This document shows, piece by piece, positions 7,337-16,511 of a DNA stretch of 64,000 nucleotides. The DNA is taken from assembly GCF_900091445.1 (NCBI RefSeq), contig NZ_LT607733.1:1567501-1631500 (forward strand), given 5' to 3'. Numbering within the stretch: the stretch's first letter is position 1; the number at the start of each line of letters is the position of its first letter. Position numbers and translations under genes: made by a program. The DNA is from Micromonospora echinofusca. Lineage in GTDB: Bacteria > Actinomycetota > Actinomycetes > Mycobacteriales > Micromonosporaceae. A model generated the notes under the pieces. The model was not told where the DNA came from and did no database searches. It was given only the letters and a program-made list of their open reading frames with translations.

Positions 7337-8503
7337 ATGTGGACCCGGCGGCTGGTGGCGGTGCTCGGCGTCCTCGCGGTGCTGCTGGCCGGCTGCGACC
7401 GGGCCCCGGCGGAGCCCGCCGACGAGCCGCTGCGGCCGCGGTGGCAGCCGCTGACCCTGCCCGCGCCGCCGGGCGCGTCCGGCCGGCCGCTGCTGCGCGA
7501 CGCCGTGGCCTGCGCCGACCGGTGGTACGTGGTCGGCGGGCTGGCCGACGCGGCGGGGGAGACCCGGCCGGCGGCCTGGAGCAGCACCGACGGTGTCTCG
7601 TGGGCGGCCCTGCCGTTGTCGCCGTCGAGCCACTACGGCCGTCAGCACGTGCTCTACGCGGCGGCGTGCCGCGACGGCCGGCTGGTGGCGCTCGGCGCGA
7701 AGAACGGCGGCGCGCACGGCAACCCGCGTACGGGCACCTGGTCGCAGTCGCCGGGCGGGGAGTTGCGGGAGGCGCCCGCGCCCTTCGAGCTGTACGCGGG
7801 CCCGCGCGCGGTGAGCGTGGCACGGTTGGCGGCGGGCCCGGCCGGTTGGCTGATCGCGGGGACCCGGGTCGACGGGGCGGCGGTGTGGACGTCGCCGGAC
7901 GGCGAGCGGTTCACGATCCGGGAGGGTGTCGCGGAGCTCGCCGGCGACGGGCGGGGCCGGACGGTCGCGTACGACGCCGTGGCCGTGCCGTCGGGGTGGT
8001 GGGTGGTGGGCGCGGTGCTGCCGCCCGGCGCGACGGCCCAGGCGCCCCTCGCCTGGACCTCGGTCGACGGGCGGGCCTGGCGGCGGGTGGCGCTGCCGGC
8101 GTCGGACGGGCGTGGCCAGGCGCAGCGGGTGGCGTCGGTCGGCGGTGCCGTGGTGGCGGTGGGCCCGGTTCGCGACGGGTTCGCGACCTGGCGACTGGTG
8201 GGTGACGAGTGGCGTCGGGCCGGCGGGTTCGGCGCGGCCGGTCCGGGGGTGTCCACGGTCGACGCCCTGGTGCCGGCGGGGCGGGAGTTGGTGGCGGTGA
8301 CGGGGGACGGCGGTGGTCACGGATTGTGGCTCTCCGTCGATTCGGGGGATTCATGGCGACTGATGGTCATGCCGACCCCTGTGCCGGATGGTGGGAACTC
8401 CGCCGTGGCGGTGGCGTCGCAGGGCGATCGACTGCTGTTGGTGTCCGACGACGGGGAGGCGTCCCGTGCCTGGTCAGTCGGGTTGCCGACCGTCGATCGG
8501 TAG
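7337..8503 (+). CDS. Beta-propeller-like lipoprotein of unknown function
   Basis: 388-aa exported lipoprotein. Residues 1-20 form a signal peptide ending in lipobox LLAGC. The mature part carries at least four Asp-box-like repeats: WSSTDGVSWAALP, WTSPDGERF, WTSVDGRAWRRVALP and LWLSVDSGDSWRLM. These sit on turns of sialidase/BNR beta-propellers, so a propeller fold is likely, but the catalytic residues of sialidases are not apparent and no function can be assigned. It stands alone between pdtaR and the liv operon. Confidence 0.8.
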   Translation: MWTRRLVAVLGVLAVLLAGCDRAPAEPADEPLRPRWQPLTLPAPPGASGRPLLRDAVACADRWYVVGGLADAAGETRPAAWSSTDGVSWAALPLSPSSHYGRQHVLYAAACRDGRLVALGAKNGGAHGNPRTGTWSQSPGGELREAPAPFELYAGPRAVSVARLAAGPAGWLIAGTRVDGAAVWTSPDGERFTIREGVAELAGDGRGRTVAYDAVAVPSGWWVVGAVLPPGATAQAPLAWTSVDGRAWRRVALPASDGRGQAQRVASVGGAVVAVGPVRDGFATWRLVGDEWRRAGGFGAAGPGVSTVDALVPAGRELVAVTGDGGGHGLWLSVDSGDSWRLMVMPTPVPDGGNSAVAVASQGDRLLLVSDDGEASRAWSVGLPTVDR

Positions 8504-8504
8504 G

Positions 8505-8524
8505 GGGTCGACGGGGTTCGACCC
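8505..8524. terminator. Weak hairpin after lipoprotein gene
   Basis: GGGTCGA and TCGACCC arms with a 6-nt loop begin just past the lipoprotein stop codon. There is no T-tract, so termination is uncertain. Confidence 0.35.
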
Positions 8525-8670
8525 GTTACCGACGAAACGAAGGTGAGCGGCTTTCGTGGCCGACGGTTCTTACAGCGATCGTTTCGAATCCGCCACGCCG
8601 TGTAACGGTTCGGTCAACCCGCTCCCCTGGGGCTTTCGTCACAGCTGAAAGGTGGGATAGCGTCCGGCCC

Positions 8671-8691
8671 CAGACCGGCGACGACGGTCTG
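8671..8691 (+). other. livK leader hairpin
   Basis: CAGACCG-GCGACGA-CGGTCTG lies in the 259-bp region before livK, between a weak promoter-like TTTCGT-N18-TAGCGT (8634-8663) and the livK ribosome site. A role in transcript stability or control is possible. The rest of 8525-8670 shows no gene. Confidence 0.35.
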
Positions 8692-8762
8692 GTTCGTCCG
8701 CCCCCGCAAGGGCCAATCGGCAGCGGGTGGTTCGGACCATGGGACGGAGGAGGGTTCGGGCC

Positions 8763-9923
8763 TTGAGGCAGAAGCTCGCGCGCGTTATCGGTGGGGTCGC
8801 CATGCTGGCGCTCGTCGCCGGCGGCACCGCATGCTCCAGCGGTAGCGACGACACGGCGTCCGGTGGCGACGCCTGCGGCAACAAGATCGCGTTCTTCGGC
8901 GCGCTGACGGGTCCGTCGGCGGCGCTCGGCATCAACGAGAACAACGGCGTCAAGCTGGCGGTCGACAAGTACAACAAGGAGAACGCCGACTGCAAGGTCG
9001 AGCTGGTTGCCCTGGACTCGCAGGGCAGCCCGGACCAGGCGCCCGGTCTGGCGCAGAAGGCCATCGACGACGCGAAGATCCTCGGCATCGTCGGCCCGGC
9101 CTACTCGGGTGAGTCGGAGGCCGCCGGTCCGCTCTTCAACGAAGCCGGTCTGGTGACCATCACCCCGTCCGCCACGAACCCGACGCTCGCCAAGCAGGGC
9201 TGGAAGACGTTCTTCCGCGCGGTCGGCAACGACCTGAGCCAGGGCCCGGGGGCCGGCAACTACATCAAGAACGTGCTGAAGGCCGACAAGGTCTACGTCA
9301 TCGACGACCAGTCCGCGTACGGCGCCGGCCTGGCCGACGAGGTCAAGAAGCTGCTCGGCCCGGCGGTCGTCGGCTCGGACAAGGTCCAGGGCGACGGCAA
9401 GCAGACCGAGTTCTCGGCGGTCGTCACCAAGGTCAAGGCCGCGAACGTCAACGCGATCTTCTACGGCGGCTACTACCAGGAGGCCGGCCTGATCCGCAAG
9501 CAGCTCACCGCTGCCGGGATCACCGCTCCGATGATCGCCGGCGACGGCGTGAACGACGCCGCGTACATCACCTCCGCTGGTGCGGCGGCGGCCGAGGGCA
9601 CCATCCTCACCTGCCCGTGCCAGCCGGCCGCCGAGGCGCGCGGCACCTTCAAGGAGGAGTTCAAGGCGCTCAACGGCAGTGAGCCGGGCACCTACAGCGA
9701 CACGGCCTACGACGCGGCGAACATCCTGCTCGCCGGCATCAAGGCTGGCAAGACCACCCGTGAGGGCCTGCTGGAGTTCGTGAAGGGCTACAGCGGCGAG
9801 GGCGTCGCGGCGACCTACAAGTTCGTCGAGGGCGGCGAGCTCGACCCCGCGCAGGTCAAGGTCTGGGCCTTCAAGGTCAAGGACGGCAAGGTCGTTCCGG
9901 ACCAGGAGATCCCGAAGTCCTGA
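8763..9923 (+). CDS. livK: Branched-chain amino acid ABC transporter binding lipoprotein
   Basis: Periplasmic-type leucine/isoleucine/valine-binding protein (386 aa) that delivers substrate to LivHM. It has a signal peptide with a lipid-anchor Cys (GGTACSSGSDD) and the type I binding fold: IAFFGALTGPSAALGINENNG, VALDSQGSPDQAPGLAQK, GIVGPAYSGESEAAGPLF, VYVIDDQSAYGAGLADEVKK and IFYGGYYQEAGLIRKQL (all first 20 residues or fewer quoted). The frame opens at GTG 8727, but TTG 8763 lies 10 nt after GGAGGAGGG and starts with RQKLAR, a normal signal peptide head, so it is preferred. First gene of the liv operon. Confidence 0.93.
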   Translation: MRQKLARVIGGVAMLALVAGGTACSSGSDDTASGGDACGNKIAFFGALTGPSAALGINENNGVKLAVDKYNKENADCKVELVALDSQGSPDQAPGLAQKAIDDAKILGIVGPAYSGESEAAGPLFNEAGLVTITPSATNPTLAKQGWKTFFRAVGNDLSQGPGAGNYIKNVLKADKVYVIDDQSAYGAGLADEVKKLLGPAVVGSDKVQGDGKQTEFSAVVTKVKAANVNAIFYGGYYQEAGLIRKQLTAAGITAPMIAGDGVNDAAYITSAGAAAAEGTILTCPCQPAAEARGTFKEEFKALNGSEPGTYSDTAYDAANILLAGIKAGKTTREGLLEFVKGYSGEGVAATYKFVEGGELDPAQVKVWAFKVKDGKVVPDQEIPKS

Positions 9924-9960
9924 CGCCGGTCGCTGCTACGGCGATTGAGTTGTGATCGCG

Positions 9961-10000
9961 GGTGCGGCCGGGAGCTCGCTCCCGGCCGCACCCCATTTTT
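9961..10000 (+). terminator. Intra-operon terminator/attenuator between livK and livH
   Basis: Arms GGTGCGGCCGGGAG and CTCCCGGCCGCACC (14 bp, 4-nt loop) are followed by CCATTTTT, an unusually complete intrinsic terminator for this genome. It sits 37 bp after livK and 31 bp before livH. It should make binding protein transcripts much more abundant than those for the membrane parts, or protect the livK 3' end. Confidence 0.85.
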
Positions 10001-10030
10001 CTCTCCAGACACTGATGGAGCGTCCCTCCC

Positions 10031-10981
10031 TTGAACTTCGACGGACTGTTCTCCAACTTCGGAGAACTCACCACGACCGGCCTGACGCAGGGCGCCATCT
10101 ACGCCCTGGTCGCGCTGGGCTACACGCTGGTCTACGGCGTGCTGAAACTCATCAACTTCGCCCACTCCGAGGTCTTCATCGCCGGCGCGTTCTTCGCGAT
10201 CTGGACCTGGAACTGGTTCGGTCTCGACCAGAACTCGCAGGTGAGCGGCGTCGGCTCGATCATTTTCTACCTTCTCGTGGCGATGGTCGTCGCGGCGATC
10301 GCCTCGGCGACCACCGCAACGGTCATCGAGCGGGTGGCGTACCGGCCGTTGCGTAAGCGCAACGCCCCGCCGCTGGCCTTCCTGATCACCGCGATCGGCG
10401 CGTCCATCGCCATCGCGGAGGCGTTCGGCATCTGGACCCGTCGCCGTCCCGAGGGCGCACCGTCGCTGGTCAGCTCCAAGCCGCTGTTCGAGATCTTCGG
10501 CGTGCCGATCGACGCCGTCCAGCTGCTGACCATCGGCGCCGCGCTGGTGATGATGGTCGCGCTGGACATGTTCATCAACCGCAGCCGGGTCGGCCGCGGC
10601 ATCCGGGCGGTCGCCCAGGACGCCAACACCGCCGCGCTGATGGGCGTGAACAAGGACCGGATCATCATGATCGTCTTCATCGCCGGTGGCGCGATGGCCG
10701 GCGTCGCCGGTCTCCTCTACGACGTGCGGATCCAGACCCTCACCTACAGCGTCGGCTTCCTGCTCGGCCTGAAGGCCTTCACCGCGGCGGTGCTCGGCGG
10801 CATCGGCAACCTGCGCGGTGCGCTCGTCGGCGGCCTGCTGCTGGGCGTGGTGGAGAACTACGCCTCCGGCCTGTTCGGCACGCAGTGGAAGGACTTCGCC
10901 GCCTTCGCACTGCTGGTGGTGCTGCTGATGTTCCGGCCGACCGGTCTGCTGGGCGAGTCGCTGGGGAGGGCACGGGCATGA
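10031..10981 (+). CDS. livH: Branched-chain amino acid ABC permease LivH
   Basis: Inner-membrane permease (316 aa) with about 8 hydrophobic segments. GAIYALVALGYTLVYGVLKL and INFAHSEVFIAGAFFA near the N-terminus and RAVAQDANTAALMGVNKD, the cytoplasmic loop that docks on the ATPases, are LivH signatures. Start is TTG 10031, 10 nt after GGAG. It ends by ATGA overlap with livM, so the two are translationally coupled. Confidence 0.94.
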   Translation: MNFDGLFSNFGELTTTGLTQGAIYALVALGYTLVYGVLKLINFAHSEVFIAGAFFAIWTWNWFGLDQNSQVSGVGSIIFYLLVAMVVAAIASATTATVIERVAYRPLRKRNAPPLAFLITAIGASIAIAEAFGIWTRRRPEGAPSLVSSKPLFEIFGVPIDAVQLLTIGAALVMMVALDMFINRSRVGRGIRAVAQDANTAALMGVNKDRIIMIVFIAGGAMAGVAGLLYDVRIQTLTYSVGFLLGLKAFTAAVLGGIGNLRGALVGGLLLGVVENYASGLFGTQWKDFAAFALLVVLLMFRPTGLLGESLGRARA

Positions 10982-12087
10982 CGACCGTATTGGACAAGGT
11001 GCGCTCCGGCCGCGAGGCGGTCGGCGAACGGTGGCACCACGCGCCGCGCTGGGTGCGCTGGGCGCTGCTGGCCGCGGTGATCGTGTTCTTCTACGCGCTG
11101 CCGAACAGGGAGTTCTACCAGTACCTCGGGCCGATCCCGACCCCCGGTGCGAACTTCACCCAGGTGATGTTCACCGTCTCGATCTACGTGCTGCTGGCCG
11201 TCGGCCTGAACATCGTGGTCGGCTTCGCCGGCCTGCTCGACCTCGGCTACTTCGGCTTCTTCGCCGTGGGCGCGTACACCGTGGCCGTGCTGACGTCGCC
11301 GAGCAGCAACCTCAAGACGCTGTGGCCGTGGCTGCTGGCGGTGCCGGTGGCGATCGCCCTGACGATGGTCTCCGGCGTGATGCTCGGTACGCCGACCCTG
11401 CGGCTGCGGGGCGACTACCTGGCGCTGGTGACGCTCGGCTTCGCCGAGATGATCCGGATCGGGGCGGTCAGCTCGGAGTTCCTCCGGGGCCAGCGCGGCT
11501 TCAACCAGATCCCGCACCCGCCCGGCGAGTTCGCCGACGGCAAGCCGGTCTTCGGCGTGCTCGACGCCCGGCCGTACTACTGGCTCGTGCTCACGCTGAT
11601 CATCCTGGTGGTGATCGGGGTACGGAACCTGACCCACAGTCGGGTCGGTCGGGCCTGGATCTCCATCCGGGAGGACGAGGACGCCGCGCAGCTCATGGGC
11701 GTGCCGACGTTCAAGTTCAAGCTGTGGGCGTTCGCCGCGGGTGCCGCGATCGCCGGCCTGGCCGGCGCGCTCTTCGCGGGTAAGCAGAACTTCGTCAACT
11801 CGCAGAACTTCGAGCTGCTGAACTCGATCATCATCCTGGCCGCGGTCATCTTCGGCGGCTCGGGCAACATCGTCGGCGCGATCGTCGGCGGTGGCCTGGT
11901 GGCGTACATGATCGAGCGGTTCCGCGGCATCGAGCTGTTCGGCATCGAGCTGTACGAGTACCGGTTCCTGTTCTTCGGCCTGGTGCTGGTGGTCATGATG
12001 ATCTTCCGGCCGGAGGGTCTGATCCCCAACCGACGACGTGCGGCGGAGTTCAAGGATCGTCGCAAGGAGGTGACCGTCGGTGAGTGA
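10978..12087 (+). CDS. livM: Branched-chain amino acid ABC permease LivM
   Basis: Second permease subunit (369 aa), partner of LivH. After a hydrophilic N-terminal extension it shows VGLNIVVGFAGLLDLGYFGF, LRLRGDYLALVTLGFAEMIR and SIREDEDAAQLMGVPTFKFK, all standard for LivM. The start ATG overlaps the livH stop by ATGA and is preceded by GGGGAGGG. Its last 8 nt overlap livG. Confidence 0.94.
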   Translation: MTTVLDKVRSGREAVGERWHHAPRWVRWALLAAVIVFFYALPNREFYQYLGPIPTPGANFTQVMFTVSIYVLLAVGLNIVVGFAGLLDLGYFGFFAVGAYTVAVLTSPSSNLKTLWPWLLAVPVAIALTMVSGVMLGTPTLRLRGDYLALVTLGFAEMIRIGAVSSEFLRGQRGFNQIPHPPGEFADGKPVFGVLDARPYYWLVLTLIILVVIGVRNLTHSRVGRAWISIREDEDAAQLMGVPTFKFKLWAFAAGAAIAGLAGALFAGKQNFVNSQNFELLNSIIILAAVIFGGSGNIVGAIVGGGLVAYMIERFRGIELFGIELYEYRFLFFGLVLVVMMIFRPEGLIPNRRRAAEFKDRRKEVTVGE

Positions 12088-12925
12088 CACCGAGCTGACG
12101 CCGACCGTTCCGGCGCAGGCCGGCGCGCCGGCAGTGGAGGCGGTGCCCACCCGGGAGCCGCTGCTGGAGGTCGACAACGTCACGCTGCGCTTCGGCGGCG
12201 TGGTCGCCCTGAACCAGGTGGACTTCACCCTCTACAAGGGCGAGATCCTCGGTCTGATCGGCCCGAACGGCGCCGGCAAGACCACCTGCTTCAACGCCAT
12301 GACCGGCATCTACCAGCCCACCGAGGGTGAGATCCGGTTCCGCGGTCAGAAGATCAGCGGCAAGAAGCGGCACCACATCACCAAGATGGGCATGGCGCGG
12401 ACGTTCCAGAACATCCGCCTCTTCCCGGAGATGACCGCACTGGAGAACGTCCAGGTCGGTGCCGACGCGCACCACAAGACCAGCGTCGTCTCCGCGCTGT
12501 TCCGCCTGCCGCGGCACTGGAAGGAGGAGCGCGAGGGCCGGGAGAAGGCCGAGCGCCTGCTCGAGTTCGTCGGCATCCGCAAGCGGATGCACGAGTTCGC
12601 CCGCAACCTCTCCTACGGCGAGCAGCGGCGGCTGGAGATCGCCCGCGCGCTGGCCACCGACCCCGTGCTGCTCTGCCTGGACGAGCCGGCCGCCGGCTTC
12701 AACCCGGCGGAGAAGGAGGAACTGCTCCAGCTCATCCGGCAGATCCGGGACACCGGCGTGACCGTGCTGCTCATCGAGCACGACATGCGCCTCGTCATGG
12801 GGGTCACCGACCGGATCGTGGTGCTGGAGTTCGGAAAGAAGATCGCCGACGGGCTGCCCGCCGAGGTGCGGGAGAACCCGAAGGTGATCGCGGCGTACCT
12901 GGGGGTGCCGGACGATGCTGCTTGA
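12080..12925 (+). CDS. livG: Branched-chain amino acid ABC ATPase LivG
   Basis: ATP-binding subunit (281 aa). Walker A GPNGAGKTT, Q-loop region GMARTFQNIRLF, signature LSYGEQRRLEIARAL, Walker B VLLCLDEPAAG and switch His in LLIEHDM are all intact. GTG 12080 follows AAGGAGG by 9 nt. The first 20 residues form an extra tail containing TVPAQAGAPA that is also found, slightly altered, at the head of the polar amino acid ATPase at 15550. Confidence 0.94.
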   Translation: MSDTELTPTVPAQAGAPAVEAVPTREPLLEVDNVTLRFGGVVALNQVDFTLYKGEILGLIGPNGAGKTTCFNAMTGIYQPTEGEIRFRGQKISGKKRHHITKMGMARTFQNIRLFPEMTALENVQVGADAHHKTSVVSALFRLPRHWKEEREGREKAERLLEFVGIRKRMHEFARNLSYGEQRRLEIARALATDPVLLCLDEPAAGFNPAEKEELLQLIRQIRDTGVTVLLIEHDMRLVMGVTDRIVVLEFGKKIADGLPAEVRENPKVIAAYLGVPDDAA

Positions 12926-13625
12926 GATCGACGATGTGAGCCTGCTCTACGGGCGGATCCAGGCGCTGCACGGCATCAGCCTGACGGTGGACGAGGGCGA
13001 GATCGTCGCCCTCATCGGCGCCAACGGCGCCGGCAAGTCGACCACGATGCGGGCGATCTCCGGGATCCGGCCGGTCGCCAGCGGCAGCATCCGGTTCAAC
13101 GGCGAGGACATCACGAAGCTCCGGGCGGACCTGCGGGTCCGGCGGGGGCTGTGCCAGGCCCCCGAGGGCCGGGGGATCTTCCCGGGCATGACGGTGCTGG
13201 AGAACCTGGACATGGGCGCGTACACCCGGCGTGACCGGGCCGGCATCGCCCAGGACCTCGACCGGGTGCTGGGGCTCTTCCCGCGCCTGGCCGAGCGGCG
13301 CAGGCAGCAGGGCGGCACCCTCTCCGGCGGCGAGCAGCAGATGCTGGCCGTCGGGCGGGCGCTGATGAGCCGGCCGAAGCTGCTGCTGCTCGACGAGCCC
13401 TCGATGGGTCTGGCCCCGATGCTGATCCAGCAGATCTTCGACATCATCGTCGAGATCAACCAGCAGGGCACCACCGTCCTGCTGGTGGAGCAGAACGCCC
13501 AGCAGGCGCTGGCCCGCGCCCACCGGGCGTACGTGCTGGAGACCGGCCGGATCGTCAAGAGCGGCACCGGCGCCGAGCTGCTGCACGACCCGGCGGTCAA
13601 AGAGGCCTACCTCGGCGTGGCCTGA
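12915..13625 (+). CDS. livF: Branched-chain amino acid ABC ATPase LivF
   Basis: Second ATP-binding subunit (236 aa), overlapping livG by 11 nt. Walker A GANGAGKSTT, QAPEGRGIFPGMTVLENL, signature LSGGEQQMLAVGRAL, Walker B LLLLDEPSMGLAP and VLLVEQNAQQAL define LivF. Only 33 bp with no hairpin separate it from the next binding-protein gene, so transcription probably continues. Confidence 0.94.
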   Translation: MLLEIDDVSLLYGRIQALHGISLTVDEGEIVALIGANGAGKSTTMRAISGIRPVASGSIRFNGEDITKLRADLRVRRGLCQAPEGRGIFPGMTVLENLDMGAYTRRDRAGIAQDLDRVLGLFPRLAERRRQQGGTLSGGEQQMLAVGRALMSRPKLLLLDEPSMGLAPMLIQQIFDIIVEINQQGTTVLLVEQNAQQALARAHRAYVLETGRIVKSGTGAELLHDPAVKEAYLGVA

Positions 13626-13658
13626 CCGGCCGTCACCCCTCATCGCAAGGAGTACCCC

Positions 13659-14570
13659 ATGTTCCTCATCAGTGGTGGCCGCCGGGCCGCCCTCGGCGTC
13701 ACCGGCGCCGCGCTGCTCGCCCTCTCGCTGGCCGGCTGCGGCGAGAAGGAGAACACCGAGCAGCCCGGCGCCGGCCCGAGCGTCACCGCCGCCGCCGACT
13801 CGGCGCTGGCCGCGAAGGTGCCCGACGCCATCAAGGCCGACGGTGTGATCAAGGTCGGCACCGACTCGACGTACGCCCCGGCGGAGTTCCTCGACGCCGA
13901 CGGCAAGACGGTCGTCGGCTTCGACATCGAGCTGTTCAACGCGGTCGCGCAGAAGCTCGGCCTCAAGGCCGAGTACGAGTCGGCGCCGTTCGACGCGATC
14001 CTGCCGGGCGTCGACTCGGGCAAGTACGAGGTCGGCGTCTCGTCGTTCACCATCAACGCCGACCGGATGAAGACCGTCAACATGGTCAGTTACTACTCGG
14101 CCGGCACCCAGTGGGCGACCAAGGCCGGCAACCCGGCCAAGGTCGACACCGAGAACGCCTGCGGCAAGAAGATCGCCGTGCAGGTCGGCACCGTGCAGCT
14201 CGACGACATCACCGCCCGGTCGAAGAAGTGCACCGACGCCGGCAAGCCGGCCATCACCATCGACCAGTACCAGGCGCAGAGCGACGCCACCGCCGCGGTG
14301 GTCAGCGGCAAGGACGACGCCATGCTGGCCGACTCCCCGGTCGGGGCGTACGCGGTGAAGCAGAGCAACGGCCAGCTGGAGCTGCTCGGCGACATCTACG
14401 AGTCGGCCCCGTACGGCTACGCGGTGAAGAAGGACCAGGCCGCGTTCGCCGAGGTGCTCAAGGAGGCCGTCGCGGCGGTCATCGCCGACGGCACGTACGA
14501 GGGCGCGCTGAAGAAGTGGGGCGTCGAGGGCGGCGCCATCACGACCCCGGCACTGAACCCGACCAGCTGA
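13659..14570 (+). CDS. Polar amino acid ABC transporter binding lipoprotein
   Basis: Family 3 solute-binding protein (303 aa). A signal peptide ends in lipobox SLAGCGEK. The mature protein has IKVGTDSTYAPAEFLDADGK, VVGFDIELFNAVAQKLGLKA, DAILPGVDSGKYEVGVSSFT and GTVQLDDITAR, as in glutamate, glutamine, histidine or arginine binding proteins. Ligand cannot be chosen from sequence. AAGGAG precedes the ATG by 8 nt. First of a three-gene transporter. Confidence 0.9.
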   Translation: MFLISGGRRAALGVTGAALLALSLAGCGEKENTEQPGAGPSVTAAADSALAAKVPDAIKADGVIKVGTDSTYAPAEFLDADGKTVVGFDIELFNAVAQKLGLKAEYESAPFDAILPGVDSGKYEVGVSSFTINADRMKTVNMVSYYSAGTQWATKAGNPAKVDTENACGKKIAVQVGTVQLDDITARSKKCTDAGKPAITIDQYQAQSDATAAVVSGKDDAMLADSPVGAYAVKQSNGQLELLGDIYESAPYGYAVKKDQAAFAEVLKEAVAAVIADGTYEGALKKWGVEGGAITTPALNPTS

Positions 14571-14572
14571 CC

Positions 14573-15553
14573 ATGTCGGTCGAGACGGACACACCCGAGC
14601 GGGCACGGCCGGAACCCATCCGCGCCGTGCCCGTGCGGCATCCCGGGCGCTGGGTCGCCGTCGCCGTGATCGGGGTGCTGGTGGCCATGTTCGTGCACCT
14701 GCTGGTGACGAACAAGGCGTTCAACTGGTCGTTCATGGTCGACGAGATGTTCCGCCCGCCGATCATGGCGGGGGTACGCGGCAGCATCGCGCTGCTGCTG
14801 ACCGCCATGCTGATCGGCATCGGGCTGGGCGTCGTCATCGCCATCATGCGGCTGTCGGAGAACCCGATCCTGCGCGGCGTCGCCTGGGCGTACACCTGGT
14901 TCTTCCGGGCGGTGCCCCGGCTGGTGCTGGCGATCCTCTTCGGCAACCTGGGCATCCTCTGGGCGCGCATCGAGTTCGGCCTGCCCTTCGACCGGCAGAT
15001 CGGCGCCCTGTTCGGGGTCGACGACTTTGAGGCGCGGCTGTTCGGCTTCTCGGCGGTGGACATCCTGACCGGTTTCGTCGCCGGCATGTTGGCGCTGGGC
15101 CTGTCCGAGGCCGCCTACATGGCGGAGATCGTCCGGGCCGGCATCCAGTCGGTCGACGAGGGCCAGACGGAGGCCGCCCAGGCGCTGGGCATGCGGCGAG
15201 GGCAGATCCTGCGCCGCATCGTGCTGCCGCAGGCCATGCGGGTGATCGTCCCGCCGACCGGCAACGAGACCATCGCGATGCTCAAGGACACCTCGCTGGT
15301 GGCCTTCGTGCCGGTCTCGATGGAGCTGTTCTTCCAGCTCAGGGCCGTGGGCAGCCGTACCTTCCAGGTCTTTCCGATGCTGGTCGCGGCGACCATCTGG
15401 TACCTGCTGCTGACCAGCGTGCTGCTGGTCGGGCAGTACTACCTGGAGCGGCACTTCTCCAAGGGCGTCGGGCGCAGCGGACGGGCCAGGACCAGGCTGC
15501 GGGCGATCACGGCGGAGAGCGGCGGCACGACCGGGAAGGCGGGCGGCGCATGA
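14573..15553 (+). CDS. Polar amino acid ABC transporter permease
   Basis: HisM/GlnP-type membrane permease (326 aa). A short Pro/Arg-rich cytosolic head precedes about five transmembrane helices. The EAA loop [20 protein letters not shown], which docks on the ATPase, and the segment [19 protein letters not shown] are characteristic. ATG 14573 lies 2 nt after the binding-protein stop; longer upstream reading in this frame is antisense-like and rejected. A single permease implies a homodimeric channel. Confidence 0.92.
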   Translation: MSVETDTPERARPEPIRAVPVRHPGRWVAVAVIGVLVAMFVHLLVTNKAFNWSFMVDEMFRPPIMAGVRGSIALLLTAMLIGIGLGVVIAIMRLSENPILRGVAWAYTWFFRAVPRLVLAILFGNLGILWARIEFGLPFDRQIGALFGVDDFEARLFGFSAVDILTGFVAGMLALGLSEAAYMAEIVRAGIQSVDEGQTEAAQALGMRRGQILRRIVLPQAMRVIVPPTGNETIAMLKDTSLVAFVPVSMELFFQLRAVGSRTFQVFPMLVAATIWYLLLTSVLLVGQYYLERHFSKGVGRSGRARTRLRAITAESGGTTGKAGGA

Positions 15554-16359
15554 CCGAGCTGACAGTGCCGGCGCAGGCCGGCGGGCCCGCGACGGGGCCC
15601 GGGCCGATGGTCCGGGCCGAGCAGGTGCACAAGTCGTTCGGGTCGATCGAGGTGCTCAAGGGCATCGACCTGGAGGTGCGCAGCGGCGAGGTGTGCTGCC
15701 TGCTGGGCCCCTCGGGCTCCGGCAAGTCGACGTTCCTGCGCTGCATCAACCACCTGGAAAAGATCAACGCCGGCCGCATCTGGGTGGACGGCGACCTGAT
15801 CGGTTACCGCGAGCGCGGCGGCAAGCTGCACGAGATGCGCGAGTCCGACGTCGCCGCCCAGCGCCGGGCGATCGGCATGGTGTTCCAGCGGTTCAACCTC
15901 TTCCCGCACATGACCGCCCTGCAGAACGTCGCCGAGGCGCCGGTGCTGCTGGGCCGGGAGAAGAAGGCCGCCGCCCGGGACCGGGCCGCCGCGCTGCTGG
16001 AGCGGGTGGGGCTGGGCGACAAGCTCGGCAACTACCCGAGCCAGCTCTCCGGCGGCCAGCAGCAGCGGGTGGCGATCGCCCGGGCGCTGGCGATGCGGCC
16101 GAAGCTGATGCTCTTCGACGAGCCGACCAGCGCGCTCGACCCCGAGCTGGTCGGCGAGGTGCTCGACGTGATGAAGGACCTGGCCCGCGACGGCATGACG
16201 ATGATCGTCGTCACCCACGAGATCGGCTTCGCCCGCGAGGTCGGCGACTCGCTGGTCTTCATGGACGGCGGCGTCGTGGTCGAGTCCGGGGTGCCCCGCG
16301 AGGTGATCGCCAACCCCCGGCACGACCGGACGAAGGCGTTCCTGGCCAAGGTGCTCTGA
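15550..16359 (+). CDS. Polar amino acid ABC transporter ATPase
   Basis: GlnQ-type ATPase (269 aa) joined to the permease gene by ATGA. Walker [15 protein letters not shown]-loop [13 protein letters not shown], signature [15 protein letters not shown], Walker [16 protein letters not shown] and switch His in [13 protein letters not shown] are intact. A 23-residue N-terminal tail holds [10 protein letters not shown], nearly the same as in LivG upstream. Last gene before a strong terminator. Confidence 0.93.
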   Translation: MTELTVPAQAGGPATGPGPMVRAEQVHKSFGSIEVLKGIDLEVRSGEVCCLLGPSGSGKSTFLRCINHLEKINAGRIWVDGDLIGYRERGGKLHEMRESDVAAQRRAIGMVFQRFNLFPHMTALQNVAEAPVLLGREKKAAARDRAAALLERVGLGDKLGNYPSQLSGGQQQRVAIARALAMRPKLMLFDEPTSALDPELVGEVLDVMKDLARDGMTMIVVTHEIGFAREVGDSLVFMDGGVVVESGVPREVIANPRHDRTKAFLAKVL

Positions 16360-16362
16360 GGC

Positions 16363-16403
16363 GGGATGCCGGCGCGGCCCCGCCCGGGCCGCGCCGGCAT
16401 CCC
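16363..16403 (+). terminator. Terminator of the amino acid transport block
   Basis: Perfect 18-bp arms GGGATGCCGGCGCGGCCC and GGGCCGCGCCGGCATCCC with 5-nt loop CGCCC, starting 3 bp after the ATPase stop codon. No T-run, as is common in high-GC actinomycetes. Confidence 0.75.
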
Positions 16404-16498
16404 GTGCCGGTGACGTCCGTGGCGGTCGCGCCGCGTGCCGGTGGCATCCGTCGCGTGTCGCGTCCGTGCCGGTGTCCGGGAGTGTCGGAGCGGGCGAC

Positions 16499-16504
16499 TA
16501 GAGT
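16499..16504 (+). promoter_or_regulatory. Leaderless -10 for polA
   Basis: TAGAGT ends 7 nt before GTG 16512. This supports GTG 16512 as the polA start over earlier in-frame GTG codons and predicts a leaderless mRNA. Confidence 0.6.
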
Positions 16505-16511
16505 CGCTGCC

